DNA of 64,000 nt from Chamaelirium japonicum. Its lineage: Eukaryota; Streptophyta; Magnoliopsida; Liliales; Melanthiaceae. Each line of letters starts with the position of its first letter. The stretch's first letter is position 1. A program made the position numbers and the translations under genes. The notes below the pieces were generated by a model. The model made no database searches and was not told the origin of the DNA. It worked only from the letters and a program-made list of their open reading frames with translations. The stretch spans positions 12,964,073 to 13,028,072 of the forward strand of contig OX393549.1 of assembly GCA_947650365.1 (NCBI GenBank), in the 5' to 3' direction. This document shows, piece after piece, positions 21,699-33,100 of the stretch.

Positions 21699-22859
21699 AG
21701 TATATCCTTTTCTAATGGCAATGAAAAGTCATTCACCACTTTTTTATGGCAATAATTTCTCCACTATCCCATGCCCAATTCTTTCTTCTCAACACGTCCC
21801 ATTCTCCTCCTCCTTCCATATCACATCCCCTTTGAACCACCATACCTTATCACCTTCATGTTGGCATGTCCATCACGGTATACCCCTTACGCTCGATGCC
21901 TCTGCCTCCCACTTTCAATGTCGATGCCTTCCGCACTCATCTCCGACATCAATACCTTAGGTACCCATCTCCAATGCCGCCCCGCCCCCCTCTCATTGTT
22001 GCCTCCCTTTTCCCATCCTGTCACCCAGTATGTTTGGTAGTTTAGTATTGAGCCTATTCGATGTTGAACTACCGAACATGCTGAATTCAGCAGTTAACTA
22101 CCGAATACTCAACATGTTTGGTAGTTCAGTGCCTACTAAGCTCGGCATTGAAGTACCAAACATGTTGGACGATGAGGAGGGGGAAATGGAGGCAACGGTG
22201 GCTCTGATGATAGAAAAAGAGGAGGAGAAATAGGAGAAGGAGGCGACGACGACTCCAACAACGAGGAGGAGGAGAGGGGGGTGACGGCTCCAACGGTGGG
22301 GAAGAAGGAGGGGATGGGAGGAAAGAGGAGGAGGAAAGGCGATGGTGCCATAAGTGGGTGGCGGAGGAGTCAGGGTTCGAGGGTATGCCAGTGACGCAAG
22401 TGCATATGAGGAGTTGATGGGGAGTGGAGGGCTAGGTTCAAAGGGGATAGGTATGGAAGGGGAAGGATGGTGATTGCTGGGGAGTGGGGGGTATGCAAGT
22501 CATACCCCATACAAAAATGGGAAACGGGAAAGAAGCGGGGTTAGAGGGAGTAATTTTAGGGGTGTGAATAAAAATTTCCCTTGCTAGACGTATACTAGAA
22601 TTCAGACCTGATGTACATGAACTATGTCCAAGGCTAACATCTCGCCCCGATTTATGCGTGTTTGCTTTGAACTCGCTTGGATCATTTGCATCCAAAACAA
22701 GTTTCAAGCACGATAAAGCTGTGGTTTGGGGGTTAATTGATTGATGTGTGTCCCCAAGGTCCCGTTCCCAGCACGTGAGGCACCTCCGGCCGCCTCCCTC
22801 CCTTCTCTTCCCTAAAATTCTGGCCTAATCTTCTCCATCCTCAGCACCGTGGTGACTTC
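21699..22859. other. Gene-free stretch with a palindromic repeat
   Basis: No gene was recognised; the short open frames are low-complexity. At about 22023-22175 the words ATGTTTGGTAGTT and AACTACCGAACAT alternate as an inverted, partly tandem repeat, probably a decayed MITE. 22180-22350 is GGAG-rich. Confidence 0.35.
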
Positions 22860-23270
22860 CATCATGCTTAGAGTACGATGCACCGATCGATGGTTGGCTA
22901 ATGTTGGTCTAGGGTGCAATACACCGACTGGAGGTGTCGTTGTCCTCCCCCACCTCTTCATTCCCCTTCGGCCTCGAGCAGTTGGCCCAAAAGGCTTCTC
23001 ATTTTTTTCTCTGTCCTTGTTGGTGCGGGTTGATATTGCGCCTAGGTGCAATGCACTGGTCGGTGGTGGCTATCGTCAAGCTGGGGTGTAATGCACCGCC
23101 CATAGGTGCCATTATCCTCCTCCCCAACCTCCTCCTCCATCCTCAGAGGCGGTGGCTGCTATCGGGCCTGGGGTATGATGCACTCGGTCGGTGGTGGTTG
23201 CCGCGGGGCTAAGGTGCGATACACTAGAGTGGAAGTGCAGCCAGTGAGGTAACTGTCATCGGGCCTGAGT
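22860..23270. repeat. Imperfect minisatellite
   Basis: Diverged tandem units built on GGGTGCAATACACCGACTGG / GGTGCAATGCACTGGTCGG, with GGTGGTGGCTATCG-like parts. Six or seven recurrences of the TGCAAT(A/G)CAC core appear over about 400 bp. No coding function is likely. Confidence 0.6.
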
Positions 23271-23271
23271 G

Positions 23272-25838
23272 TTAGATTTTAATCCTTATACCAGAGTCAC
23301 AGCGGAAGCAAAACATAGATCCGAAAATCGGGTGGTGTCTGTTTCATCATGATTTATTCCACAAAACAATCTACGTGCAAATCTATGAACCTAATATATG
23401 TGTGAACACCCTAGAGGCATACTACGATCTACAAAGGATCTACATGCATGCATCTAGTTATGTGTTTAGAATCATCATACATTGCAGATCTTTAACCTGA
23501 GGAAAGCAGAACAATAGTTGATAACAAACCACACATAAACCAAGTGAGATGATATCAGATAGCACCTTATCCTTTGCGAAGGGAGAAACCCACAACATCC
23601 TATCTCTGAGTGCAAGGATGAAGCACTGACGGAGAATTGCATATAGCGAAGACAATGGCGTGCCTCAAAAACCTCCTCTTATCTTGTTCATTCTCTTTCT
23701 CCTTCCTTGTTTCTCCCTCCTTTTCTTGGTCGAAACCACAAAGAGCAATAGAGGGGGGGTTTCAGATTTCTCAAGGTAGATGAAGAGCTCTAGGACCGAC
23801 CTCTCCCCCCCATTTTCCTCTTATAGTGCCGGTCCCCTAGTTGCACAAGCAAGCTAGGACCGGCCCCTAAGGATAGGCATGAGGGTTGGAAGAGATAAGG
23901 CCATACGATCAGGGTTATCCTATCTTTTATGACACTTTGGACAAAAACATCTCTATATTGGGATACCGCTGATAGAGAGATAGAGTGAGATGCGCTAGTC
24001 AGATTGAGTTTCGTCAGTGCCTATGAGCTCCTGGGATTATTACGCTTATTTTAAGATCCATATTCAATATGTTATGAGCCATAATATAGTATTTACCAAA
24101 ATACCCCTATGACCCTTAACACATGTGAATTAGGTTCTTAGGCTTCGGGTTTGCGCTCCATTGCACCACTTCGTATCTAACGTATCTAATCGGGGGAACA
24201 ATTTCTATACGCAATGATAGGGTGGAACCTTCAGGGTTCAGGATTTCTAACTCCAACCGGATCCCTGATTAATTGTTCCGGTGACACACCAAAAGTTTCG
24301 CTAATTAGTTCTAATCCGATTAACCCGTATAGCCACTCAGAGTGCGACACGAGTTAAACTCTATTGATCTTAAACTTATGTTACTCCCTCGTAACCCTAT
24401 TCTCTACCATACTCTGATAACCTTTAGTCCCTCCTGTTACTGGTGCCATGATTCGACTCGGATGGTGGGGAGTGCCGTTAGAAACTGATTGATTATATGA
24501 TTAGGATTTGATGACTTGCCATCTATAACATCACATACCTTCTGGTGCTATGTCTATCATCCGAAACGTTGTCAGTCATATTGACAACCATCAGGCTTGG
24601 ATTAATTGTGTAGACAGATTGACTCATCAAAACGCATCTTTCCAACTCTAGATGTCTGATAACATGTAGGGGTTGCATGACACTCCAGTGCCAGTTAGAT
24701 AACCTAATGTATTATGGTATTGGATTATGGAAGGTCCGCACATATTGGCATATCCAAGCACCACACAACTGTTTAGCTCAGTGTGCATGGTCCCTCAGGA
24801 TTAAGGACATATTATATATCTTTAGTAATAAGATGGTTTATGCACCATGCTCTGACACACTAATCTGTACACCGTCTTGGTTCTTGTTCAACACAATCAT
24901 CGAGTTTGGTCAGGTGAATGGAGATCCAATATCCCTGTGGTGGATACTTCATCACTTTCCTCTACTTGCCAACAGCTTATTCCCGGTGAAGCGACCAACA
25001 TAACCAAAGCTATGAACTCAATTTAGGTCTACAAAGGACTGGTCCACTTGGTCTCCCAAGCATGGATTCACCATGCACCTCAATGGTCTATTGTGTTCCG
25101 TAGGGTTCTTATTAGGGGTGGGACTTGGGCGGGTTGGGCGGGTTGAAGGGTCTGCCCATGCCCAACCCGACTTGCACAAATCTTTGCCCGTTTTGCCCGT
25201 GGAACCCGGGGAACCCGTGGAAGCCCAACCCGTGCTTGCCCATTCTAGTTCCTCGGGTTGCTCGGGTTGCTCGGGTTGCCCAATTTGCAAAATAAAAAAC
25301 GAGTTGGGCGGGTTGCCCAATTAAAAATGCTTGTGCACGTAAATAGATGAAAAAAAAATCGAATAGATTTTTGAATTGGATAAAAAAAATCTATCATTTG
25401 CATAACAAAAACATAAAGTCCAACCCATATCCTCACATATTTCAAACTAATTCTTATCATTCAATATCAAATAGGAAGTCTTTGATTTCCATAAAAAAAA
25501 ACTATCAAAGCATTCCACCTTAGTGTGTCACTTCCTCGGGTTCCTCGGGTTCCTCGGGTTGGGGAGATTGGTGCCCAAACCCGTCCAAATTGAAATCGGG
25601 TTGATCTATTTTTGTCCAAACCCGTCCAAGTTTTTAACCACCTTTGCCCATGTTTGTCCATTGTTCGGGTTGGGCGGGTCGGGTTCGGGTCAGACCCGCC
25701 CAAGTCCCACCCCTAGTTCTTATCACATATGAATTAACATATACTAAAGAGTATTCTAACTAAAGCAATAACCAAAGTCATCTTTATTAATGTTAATACA
25801 AAAAATCCATGATCAGGACATACGGGCTACAACACCGA
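23272..25838. repeat. Unclassified dispersed repeat (interrupted at 25113-25715)
   Basis: About 2 kb of even-composition, non-coding sequence starting TGTTAGATTTTAATCC, with CACAGCGGAAGCAAAAC nearby. It ends near GGACATACGGGCTACAAC. The style matches the long non-coding LTRs or internal regions of plant non-autonomous LTR elements, but no ends, primer site or target duplication could be shown. A hAT-like element sits inside it near its right end. Confidence 0.35.
25113..25715. mobile_element. hAT-like non-autonomous element with perfect 8-bp target duplication
   Basis: Inverted repeats of 22 bp start TAGGGGTGGGACTTGGGC at both ends. The flanks 25105-25112 and 25716-25723 are both GTTCTTAT, an exact 8-bp duplication as made by hAT transposases. 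The 603-bp body is non-coding. It is rich in CGGGTTGGGCGGG and TCGGGTTCC tandem words at each side of an AT-rich core. Confidence 0.9.
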
Positions 25839-25848
25839 GAAGGAGCCT

Positions 25849-26113
25849 TACGTTATAGCAGCGTGAACTTGGGGACACGCGTCAACCAATTACGTTATAG
25901 CAGCGTGAACTTGCGGCACTTTCACCATCCATCTCTCTCCGATCATCGGATCAAGCCAATTAAGAAAACGGGATTTGGACGGTCCGATCTGCGGCACTTT
26001 CACCTTCCATCTCTCTCCCACGTCAGAACCCAAACAGTCGGGAAAGTATAAAATCAAAATTTTTTATTGTTCGAGCTCAGCGTCGCGCTCTCTCGCTCCG
26101 TCCCGCCGCCGCC
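25849..26113 (+). promoter_or_regulatory. ARP9 promoter and 5' leader with paired repeats
   Basis: A TATA box (TATAAAA, 26047-26053) lies about 60 bp upstream of the start codon. Upstream, TTACGTTATAGCAGCGTGAA occurs twice (about 25849 and 25891). GCGGCACTTTCACC followed by TCCATCTCTCTCC also occurs twice (about 25913 and 25991). A GC-rich leader ends in GCCGCCGCCATG. The duplicated words are candidate control sites; no known factor is inferred with confidence. Confidence 0.6.
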
Positions 26114-27188
26114 ATGGTGAAGCTTCGTCTTCCCCTCTTTTTCTTTTTCTTTTTTTTCCGGTCGTAAATGAAGATTTTCGTCAATTATTTCTTTCCTTTC
26201 TCCCCAGGATTACCTCAAAACCGTCATCCCTTCGCAGCTCATAGCCGAGCGGGGTTCCAACATAGTCGTCATCAATCCAGGTGCGAAACCCTAACCCTAA
26301 TTCCTTCTCAATTTGGTTGATTCAATCGCTGCTCGCTTACTACACCATGATCTTGATTGCTTTTGCCGGCCTTTACCACCAATTATTTGATGGCGCTGGA
26401 TTTTGATTATTTTGCTTGCTATATGTTTATTCTTGATCAAATATTTTTTTTGGGGTAAATTACACTTTGACCCCCTGAAGTTTAGCTCAAAAACACTTAA
26501 CCCCCCAGTAGTTTGTTTTGTTCCAAATCGCTCCCTAAAGTTTGAAATGATAGCACAATACACCCTTTTGTCGACAATTTTATTTCCTCATTTGGTAATT
26601 TATATCTAATCAAAACTGAATTGAAGGGGCAAAATGGAGCTTTTTAACTATAAGGGGGTTGAGTGTTTTTGAGCTAAACTTCAAGGGGGGCAAAGTATAA
26701 TTTACTCAAGTTTTTTTTAATCAGATTTTGATTTTTGGTTGACTGAAGTCTTCCATTGGTTTTCCTTTTGGTTTTATTATCTGTAAAAGGTTGCGCAAAT
26801 GTTCGGATAGGCTTCGCACATCAACAAGTACCCTTCAATGTCCCTCACTGCATCGCTCGGCATGTGAAGGAATGGAATGGGGGGCAGAAGAGAGCTGTGC
26901 AGGATCAGGTAATGGAGGTGGTGATGAGTGATCAAAATGTTGATGGAAGCTACTTGTCTCGCTTACATTGTTCGTTCGGTTTTGCCATCAGATGCTTAAC
27001 TCCCAAGCAACTCCTGCTCAACAATTGGAACGTGAGAAAGCTTATGATATTGTATGGAGCCCTTGCCCACTTGATCCTTTTAATGCAACTTTTATGGCTA
27101 CTGAGTCTACTTCTGATTTCAGATTGCGGCCTTACTGAAGATTCCTTTTCTAGACGAAGAAGCAGCAAACAACTCTTTTCCCCGTAAG
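26114..27188 (+). CDS. ARP9: ARP9 exons 1-5
   Basis: Exon 1 contributes only the ATG (26114-26116), because GTGAAG directly after it is the donor of a 91-bp intron ending CCCCAG. Reading straight on would stop within 20 codons, whereas splicing gives M-DYLKTVIP, the expected N-terminus. Exon 2 (26208-26280) encodes up to INPG. Exon 3 (26790-26908) encodes the phosphate-loop region and HCIARHVKEW. Exon 4 (26992-27051) encodes MLNSQATPAQQLEREKAYDI, and exon 5 (27123-27188) IAALLKIPFLDEE...PRK. Introns 3 and 4 are only 83 and 71 bp; intron 2 is 509 bp and carries a MITE. Confidence 0.92.
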
Positions 27189-30100
27189 GTAAGCCCATCT
27201 TAAGGTCTAGACGAATATTGAGTGCTCCTTATGCGGCTTCTGATGGAGTGGTTCTTGAAACCCTTGAGATTTTAGAGAATGATGTCACCATATGAATAAG
27301 AATTATTTTTCAGCTAGGAGATCTTACAACTTTTAGAAGATTAAGGAATCTCATAGGTTTTTGGCCATAGGATCATAATAACAAACTAATTCCATTTAAA
27401 TACTGCGAAAACTGATTTAACTGAGATGTGGTTTTCATTATCCTTAATGTCCTTCTGCCATCTCTCTCTCACTCTCTCTCATTCCATTCTGTTGGCCCAT
27501 GAGTGTGGTTTAATGAACTATCATAATTAGCAATCCTTCTAGATGAACCTACATTATTAAAGGAAGTTCATTGAATTTGCTAGTGACTTGAGTACATCAC
27601 TATCCAATAAAAAGTTCATTCTTGTCACAGGAGCCAAGACACAAAACTACTCATAGGTCATATTAGGATTAGCTAAGGTGGTATTCTAGTGAAAGTAGAA
27701 TGTCCACCAAAAGATCCATTGGGAAAATCGAATTACGGTAATATAGTTGATTAGACATAAAAACCTTGGTTTGCTACCACGGATGTATTTTATATACATG
27801 TATAGTGATGTATAAATATCATTTATTAAATGTTTTATTTAAACCTCAAAAGGTTTCTACATGAATTTGATTATAGGCTTAAGAGTTGGCAGTTCGAACC
27901 AGGAAAAAAGAACTGACTCAGATTTGGGTTCTCTTGTTCTATGACAAGATGTGATTACATGCTCATGCTATGTATGAATATATGCTGAAACTCAAGCATC
28001 AACTATGCAATTTAACAATTGGTTTGCAATAACAATTAGGATAACAAGGAATGGTAAGAAACATCCTTTCGAAGTCAAGGGCATTTGAAGGAAGAGAAAG
28101 GATTTCTCTGTCGCCATTGTCCTCCATCGAATGTTGTGCCCTGCGGCGGAAATCTTCATCACCAACCCAAGTTGAAGATTGCTCTCAACGTGGAAACCAA
28201 TGGAAAGTATTTGCTTTCGAATTGTCAGCGGCTAATTGGTTCGAATGTCGTGGATGCAATGAATGATATAAGTTTCAATGGTGTGTTTGGTGTCGTATGG
28301 ATTATCCTTTGAGCACTCGGTTTAACGTGCAAGCAAATATGTATTGACACACATCACGATTCTTCGAAGCCAATCTCAGTTTTCAGAAAAATAGTGGTCT
28401 TGACTGGCTATGGTTTAGAGTAGTTTACGATTACACAAAGAGGGGAAAAGGCTCTGTTTTCAGACCTGGACATCTTGCTGTCCAGATCAGGTTTTGGGAT
28501 GGTTTTTGTGGTTTCAGTGATGAAAGTTTTAGGATTTGGTGTGGGAAAGGTTTCAGAACGTTGGGGATTCAATATAGATGTGTTTCGTAAATGAAAATGT
28601 GAAATTTTGATGGATTCAGTAAGGTTTTAGTTTGAAATTTGAAACATCTATAAACTATCTGTTTAGACCTAGATGCAATGATGCAAAATACGAAGTCAAA
28701 CGTAGGATCTCTCCTATGGAAAGATGCAATTACATTTCATGCAATGTATATGAATATTTGCTGAAGGCTATGCAGTCAAAGTTGGTAGTTGGCCCCTAGT
28801 CGGCCAAGGGCCGATTTGGACTAATCAGGACTAATTCGGAACTAGTCGGCCAAAACTTATTATAACCCCTCCCCCCTCCATAAACATATATGATATATGA
28901 ACTAACATAAATGTCAATAAATATATGATATTAGTTGGTCAATAATAATGCATATATTCGCACTTCACAGCATGTGTATAAATACATAAGTAACGAAAAA
29001 TAGTTGTATTGACTTTATGCCCATGTTAGAAGACTCATAATAAGAATTCATTACAATATTTGTTTGCTGATGTTTAATCTATGAACAACTCCAATTTTGA
29101 TTATAGGGTTATATGAATACCAACAAATAAACAATAATTATTTTCTATGTTTTTATCTTAGATTCTCAGGTCCTCAACAGATGATTATAGGGAAGAGTTA
29201 TAGTTGCGACTCAAGACTTCGAGGCAATGCAAAAAAATTCAAACAAAATTGCTTGTGGAGACTCCTTGTAAAAAAAAAAAATGCTTGTAGAAGCCACCTG
29301 GGGACTAGTCCCAGTTGCTAGTCGGGTCTAGTCGGGGACTAGTCAGGATTCCACCCAGCTATGAAAGATTCTAAATTAGTCGGTCGATAAAATGCCGCCT
29401 GGGGACTAGTCTCGATTTTGATAGCATAGGCTGAAGGAAGAGAAAAGATTTCTTGGCTGCCGCCATTGTCCTTCGTTGAATGTTGTGCCCTACTGCGGGA
29501 TCTCAATCACCACCCCAAGTGGAAGATTGTTCTCAATGTGGAAGCCAAAGGAAGATATTTGCTTTCAAATTTTAGGGCTAATTGGTTTGAATGTCGCGGT
29601 CGCAATGATTGATATAGGTTTTGCTTATGTGTTTGGTGCCACAAAAATTCTCGTTCGAGCATTCCTCGGCCTAGACGCAAGCAAATTCTCTGCAACATCA
29701 CGATTCTTCCTTGCCCATCTCAGTTTTGGGAAAAATAGTGGGTTTGCTTGGCTATGGTTATATATTAGTTTTGGATGACAAAAAGAGGGGAAAGGGCTAT
29801 GTTTTCAGACCTGAACAACTTGTTGTACTGATCAATTTTTTGGACAATTTTGGTTGCTTTGGCGATGGAAGGTCTAGGGTTTGATGTGGGAAAGCTTTGG
29901 GGAATGTCGGGGGTTGGGTATAAATGTGTTTTTGGGATGAAATTGTGAAGTTTTGATGGTTTCAGCTGGGGAACGTTGGGGATTGGGTATAGATGTGTTT
30001 TTGGGATGAAAATGACAAATATAAAGTTTTGATGGATTTACCAAGGTTTTAGTTTTAGATTCAAAACTTGCTGCTAAATTGGTGGAATCAAAGGACTTCA

Positions 30101-33100
30101 AATAGTTTTGGTTAAGTTTTATTGGTGTAAAACAATGTGAAAGATTTCTTGCAAGAGTGCTAAAGATAGGTAAAAAGAGTGAAAAATAGGAATAATCGAA
30201 AGATGGGATATAAGATAATGGTCTTGCACCTTCTAGTCTCAGGCCGAGGCAATATACTATCTCCAAGGGACTTTGAATACACAAAGCAAAAGTAAAAAAG
30301 CTGAAGGTTCTTTTGTTTTTTTCTCAATTTCAGTATTCACCTGGAGGTCCCTTTGGAGGCAGTGATATGCATAATGTCCCTTTTTAAGACATCTATAGTA
30401 TTAAGTGCTAATCCTATCTTCTTTTGAGGATCTCCCCCCATAGTTTTTGTCGGTTGCGAACAATAGAACTATTATCTCGGTTGGTAAGAGGGTTGGGATC
30501 AAGATTCAAAATTGCGGTATCGGTCACAGACCTCACGGTACCGATCGTCCCTGGGCTACTACGTACGGCCGATGCGAATCAATATAGGTTTTAGTTTTGT
30601 GAAAACTTTAAAAAAAAATAAAAATCAAGAAAATCATAAATATAAGGTAAAATATGAAAAATTTATAAACAAATATAGGGATTTAACTTTTAACTTTTAA
30701 GTTTTTAGACTATTTACTAAATGTATTTAAGGGTTAAACTTTATGCTTCATAGTTTTAAACTTCATTTATATTGAACTAAAGTTGAACAACAAGGGGTGT
30801 ATCAGTGTATGATTGAACTATTTAGTGTTATTTCTTTAAGTCGGTAAGTTAAGTGTTTAGACTTTGAACAACCACCACTCCTCGAGGTGTATGATTGAAA
30901 AACTTAGTCCACTACTTAAACAATTAAATGAATGTTAGACAATCACCTCTCTTTAATCCTTTAAGTCTTTAAGTGTTTTGACTTTAGGTTGAATAACCAC
31001 CACACCCCGAGGTGTATGATTGAACAACCAAGTCAACTACGTAAACAATTAAATGAGTATTTAACAATGACCACTCCCCGAGGTGTTTGATCGAATAAAT
31101 TCGTGCTTAATTATCTTAATTATTTAACTTTAAGTCATTAAGTGTTTCGCTTTTAGGTTGAACAACCACCACTCCCCAAGGTGTCTGATTGAACAATTAA
31201 GTCAACTACTTAAACAGATAAATGATTGTTGAACAATCATCACTCCCCGAGGTGTATGATTAAACAAATTCGTGTTTAATCCTTTAACTTTAAGACATTA
31301 AGCATTTTGACTTTAGGTTGAAAATCCACCACTCCCCGTGGTGTATGATTGAACAACGTAGTCAACTATCTAAATAATGGTTGTAAATTGTAAAATGCCA
31401 CCCATTTTGTATAAAAGATTCCATCTCAAATTCCATGATTTCTGATTCTTCATCACAAATTACAAGAGTGAAGTACGACATTGTTTATTCATTGAAGTAG
31501 TGCAGTACAAATTTACTATGACATCAATCCAAGCCTATCAACTACTCAAGAACTCAACTCAATACAATGCTCATAATCAAGTCTCAAAAGTTCAAAAGTA
31601 TTGTACAGTACATGTGAAATTATCTTCCTCTGCATCATCATCTTGTGAAACAGAGTAAGTAGGATACTAATGTATGCACATAGTCATACTAGCCTCGGGT
31701 ATTTCTAAAGATGGAATGTGTCATGTCTTCATGCTCCTGGCTCTGTTGCTGACCACAATCGTAGCTGTAGCTACACCCCGTAGATGGATGACGAATCATC
31801 GTGATAGCTTGTTGACTCTCTGTGACCATATGTTCCTTTTGATCCATCTGAATATAAATGTTGATTTACATCCGGCTCCAGGTATAGTGGTGGTGGCCCT
31901 AGTGGTTATCCATATCCATATGGTGCAGGTGCAGGTGCAGGTGCAGGTGCAGCCTCATGAGCGGTAGGTCTTCCCCCATCATGTCCTGGTACTCTTGGTG
32001 AAGGTGCTCTTAGTGAAAGCCTCCCATAAATGTCTTTATCGTCGCTCCATGTCATAACTCCAGTAGTGTTAGTAGGCACTCGTTTGCCTCTGCCAGTTTC
32101 TCGATCACCAGATTCACTACTCCCAGCTCCCATGGTTATCAACCATTCGATCGAGATCTTGCAATCCTATGATTCTCGATCCATAAGATCACAAATCGAT
32201 TCAACTCTATTGTAGGCACTCAAATCAGAAGACTCCCTTGATCCTGCGAGTACGCTCCCGCGATTTTGGGTAGACTTCCACGATCCTACAACTCTTGAGT
32301 ATTCTCCCACGATCCAAAATAAACTCTAAAGGAAGTTCAACATGATGTTGATGAAGGTGAGTTGGAGGAAGTAGAATCAATTTTTAAGCTTCATTTTTAA
32401 GATTTATTTATTGATGTACTTATCTAATACAATAATTTTTTACATTTTAGGTGTTGAACATGCTAGGATTACAGATGTAGAGGTTGAGGATATTTATAAA
32501 GCTTGTGAAGACTGTAGATAAGGTTGATTAGCTTTTGATTGTTTCAATGGACTTAGATGATGTTAATGTTACCATGACATGTTGATGGCGGATTCGAGGA
32601 TGATACCATTGGCTTTGATGGTGCTGTTGACGAGTGACGATGTTTTCTTATTTCTTTTTTTTTTCTTGTTCTTTCTCATTAAACATTAGTTATGAGCAGA
32701 GAATTGATTTGTTATTTATATCAAATGTAACATTCTTGAAGGGAAAAGAACAATGCCATAGACCATAAGTGTGTAAGAGATGAGGCGTCATCCACTCGTG
32801 ACATAAAGTCACGAAGGGCTAGGGTGTCTTTGTTTTGTTTGCGAATAGGTCCTAACAGTCCCTCATCCTTATCTTTCCATAGATCTCATCTGAACTAACA
32901 CAAATGCCCTTATATGCATGGGTCCAACTGGATTAAACTGAATTCGGAACCCGCTAACAGATTTGGGCATCTAACTTAAGTTATGGGCTTAATAAGCCCA
33001 ATAGAAGTCCAATGAGCTCCAAAATCTGAAAACAATATAAGATGGCAGCGCACAACATAAAACAACAAAGCTCCATTGCAAGCACTCCACGACTAGTCTC

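Noticed and set aside
26117-26170. Short peptide read straight through from the ARP9 ATG
   Set aside because: It stops within 20 codons; splicing at the GT right after the ATG gives the conserved ARP9 N-terminus.
27897-27906. tRNA B-box-like GTTCGAACC
   Set aside because: No A-box or cloverleaf surrounds it.
30861-31380. CRISPR-like repeat array
   Set aside because: The repeats are long, diverged and contiguous rather than short identical repeats with unique spacers, and this is a plant intron.
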